Assembly: GCA_023450835.1 (NCBI GenBank)
Contig: JAEXGM010000200.1
Span: forward strand, 1-6,021
DNA length: 6,021 nucleotides
Reading direction: 5' to 3'
Source of the DNA: Bacillota bacterium
Lineage (GTDB): Bacteria > Bacillota > Clostridia > Lachnospirales > Lachnospiraceae
Below the pieces are notes generated by a model, which was not told the DNA's origin, searched no databases, and saw only the letters and a program-made list of their open reading frames with translations. How positions within the stretch are numbered: position 1 is the stretch's first letter; each line of letters starts with the position of its first letter. The position numbers were made by a program, and so were the translations under genes. Shown piece by piece: positions 5,856-6,021 of the stretch.

Positions 5856-6021
5856 TTGAAAAAAGGCATTTATTTGAACGATTCCATTCATGGGCTGATT
5901 TCATTAACAGAATATGAAAGAAGGATTATTTCAACTATTGGTTTTAATCGTCTCCATGACGTATATCAGAATTCTACGGTATATCTTACGTTTCCAAGCA
6001 ATCGAACCAAACGATTTGAGC
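5856..6021 (+). CDS. HD-domain phosphohydrolase, dNTPase-like (partial)
   Basis: Only the first 55 residues are inside the window; the gene continues past its right edge. The start is TTG, fixed by a perfect AGGAGG. DSIHGLISLTEYERRII (9-25), FNRLHDVYQ (30-38) and FPSNRTKRFE (46-55) match the N-terminal signature of the SAMHD1/dGTPase-like HD family (COG1078 type). Members often hydrolyse deoxynucleoside triphosphates to deoxynucleosides and triphosphate. The next codon begins with C, where the family has the first metal-binding His after RFE, so the catalytic HD pair cannot be checked here. Some bacterial dNTPases protect against phages by lowering dNTP pools, which would suit the neighbouring genes. 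It lies 257 bases beyond the nuclease gene and may be separately transcribed. It could equally be an ordinary chromosomal HD protein flanking the island. Confidence 0.82.
   Translation, partial: MKKGIYLNDSIHGLISLTEYERRIISTIGFNRLHDVYQNSTVYLTFPSNRTKRFE

Larger units (their letters stand above)
5692..5859 (+). pseudogene. Degenerate coding fragment with in-frame TAG
   Basis: From GTG 5692 one frame gives 36 codons, then TAG at 5800-5802, then 18 more codons reading NYQWRYFIIDKKAVGGLT to TGA at 5857-5859. The segment around WRYFIIDKKAVGG has a protein-like look, faintly recalling the central strands of GNAT acetyltransferases. The final stop overlaps the TTG start of the next gene (TTGA). Another short frame (5600-5695) ends by overlapping the GTG. 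Possible explanations are the remains of a decayed gene, a very small real gene after the TAG, or chance. No good ribosome binding site sits at 5692, since GGAG is only three bases away. Confidence 0.3.

Noticed and set aside
1..6021. CRISPR array or tandem repeats
   Set aside because: No regularly spaced direct repeats are visible; the only notable direct repeat is the two-copy tRNA 3' end.

Overview
The window is AT-rich, with short promoters, strong GGAGG-type ribosome binding sites and a TTG start, and every recognisable gene lies on the + strand. Together with the tRNA-Leu and the style of the proteins this points to a low-GC Firmicute, most likely in the Clostridia (possibly Lachnospiraceae). 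That placement is inference; no taxonomic marker beyond the tRNA is present.

Layout. A complete tRNA-Leu (6-90) with its own Rho-independent terminator opens the window. A stand-alone HEPN-type gene (352-1191) with its own promoter follows. About 1.44 kb after the tRNA 3' end, an imperfect 26-base copy of that 3' end (24/26 identical) recurs at 1509-1534 and is again followed by a strong terminator. This is the footprint expected of site-specific integration into a tRNA gene, so the HEPN segment looks like a small or eroded cassette in a tRNA-Leu integration hotspot. The 666 bases between the HEPN gene and the next gene hold this copy, two hairpins, an inverted repeat and a promoter, but no convincing gene.

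From 1858 a compact operon starts behind an extended -10 promoter: (1) a thymidylate-synthase-fold protein closest to the methanogen/archaeal type, (2) a radical SAM/SPASM enzyme overlapping it by 14 bases, (3) a 4Fe-4S uracil-DNA-glycosylase-like domain fused to a C-terminal Panacea (SocA/DUF4065-like) domain, overlapping by ATGA, and (4) after 48 bases, a DUF4263/Shedu-like PD-(D/E)XK nuclease. After 257 bases with degenerate coding scraps and a possible promoter, the N-terminus of an HD-domain phosphohydrolase of the SAMHD1/dGTPase-like type begins at 5856 and runs off the window.

How they might work together (inference). Enzymes acting on a pyrimidine base or nucleotide (ThyA-like plus radical SAM) sit with a base-excision-type protein, a toxin-antitoxin-associated domain, a nuclease of a known anti-phage family and a likely dNTP hydrolase, beside a tRNA integration site. 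This looks like an anti-phage or conflict island centred on nucleotide or DNA-base chemistry. I recognise the individual families but not this four-gene combination as a named system; that is a limit of my knowledge, not proof of novelty.
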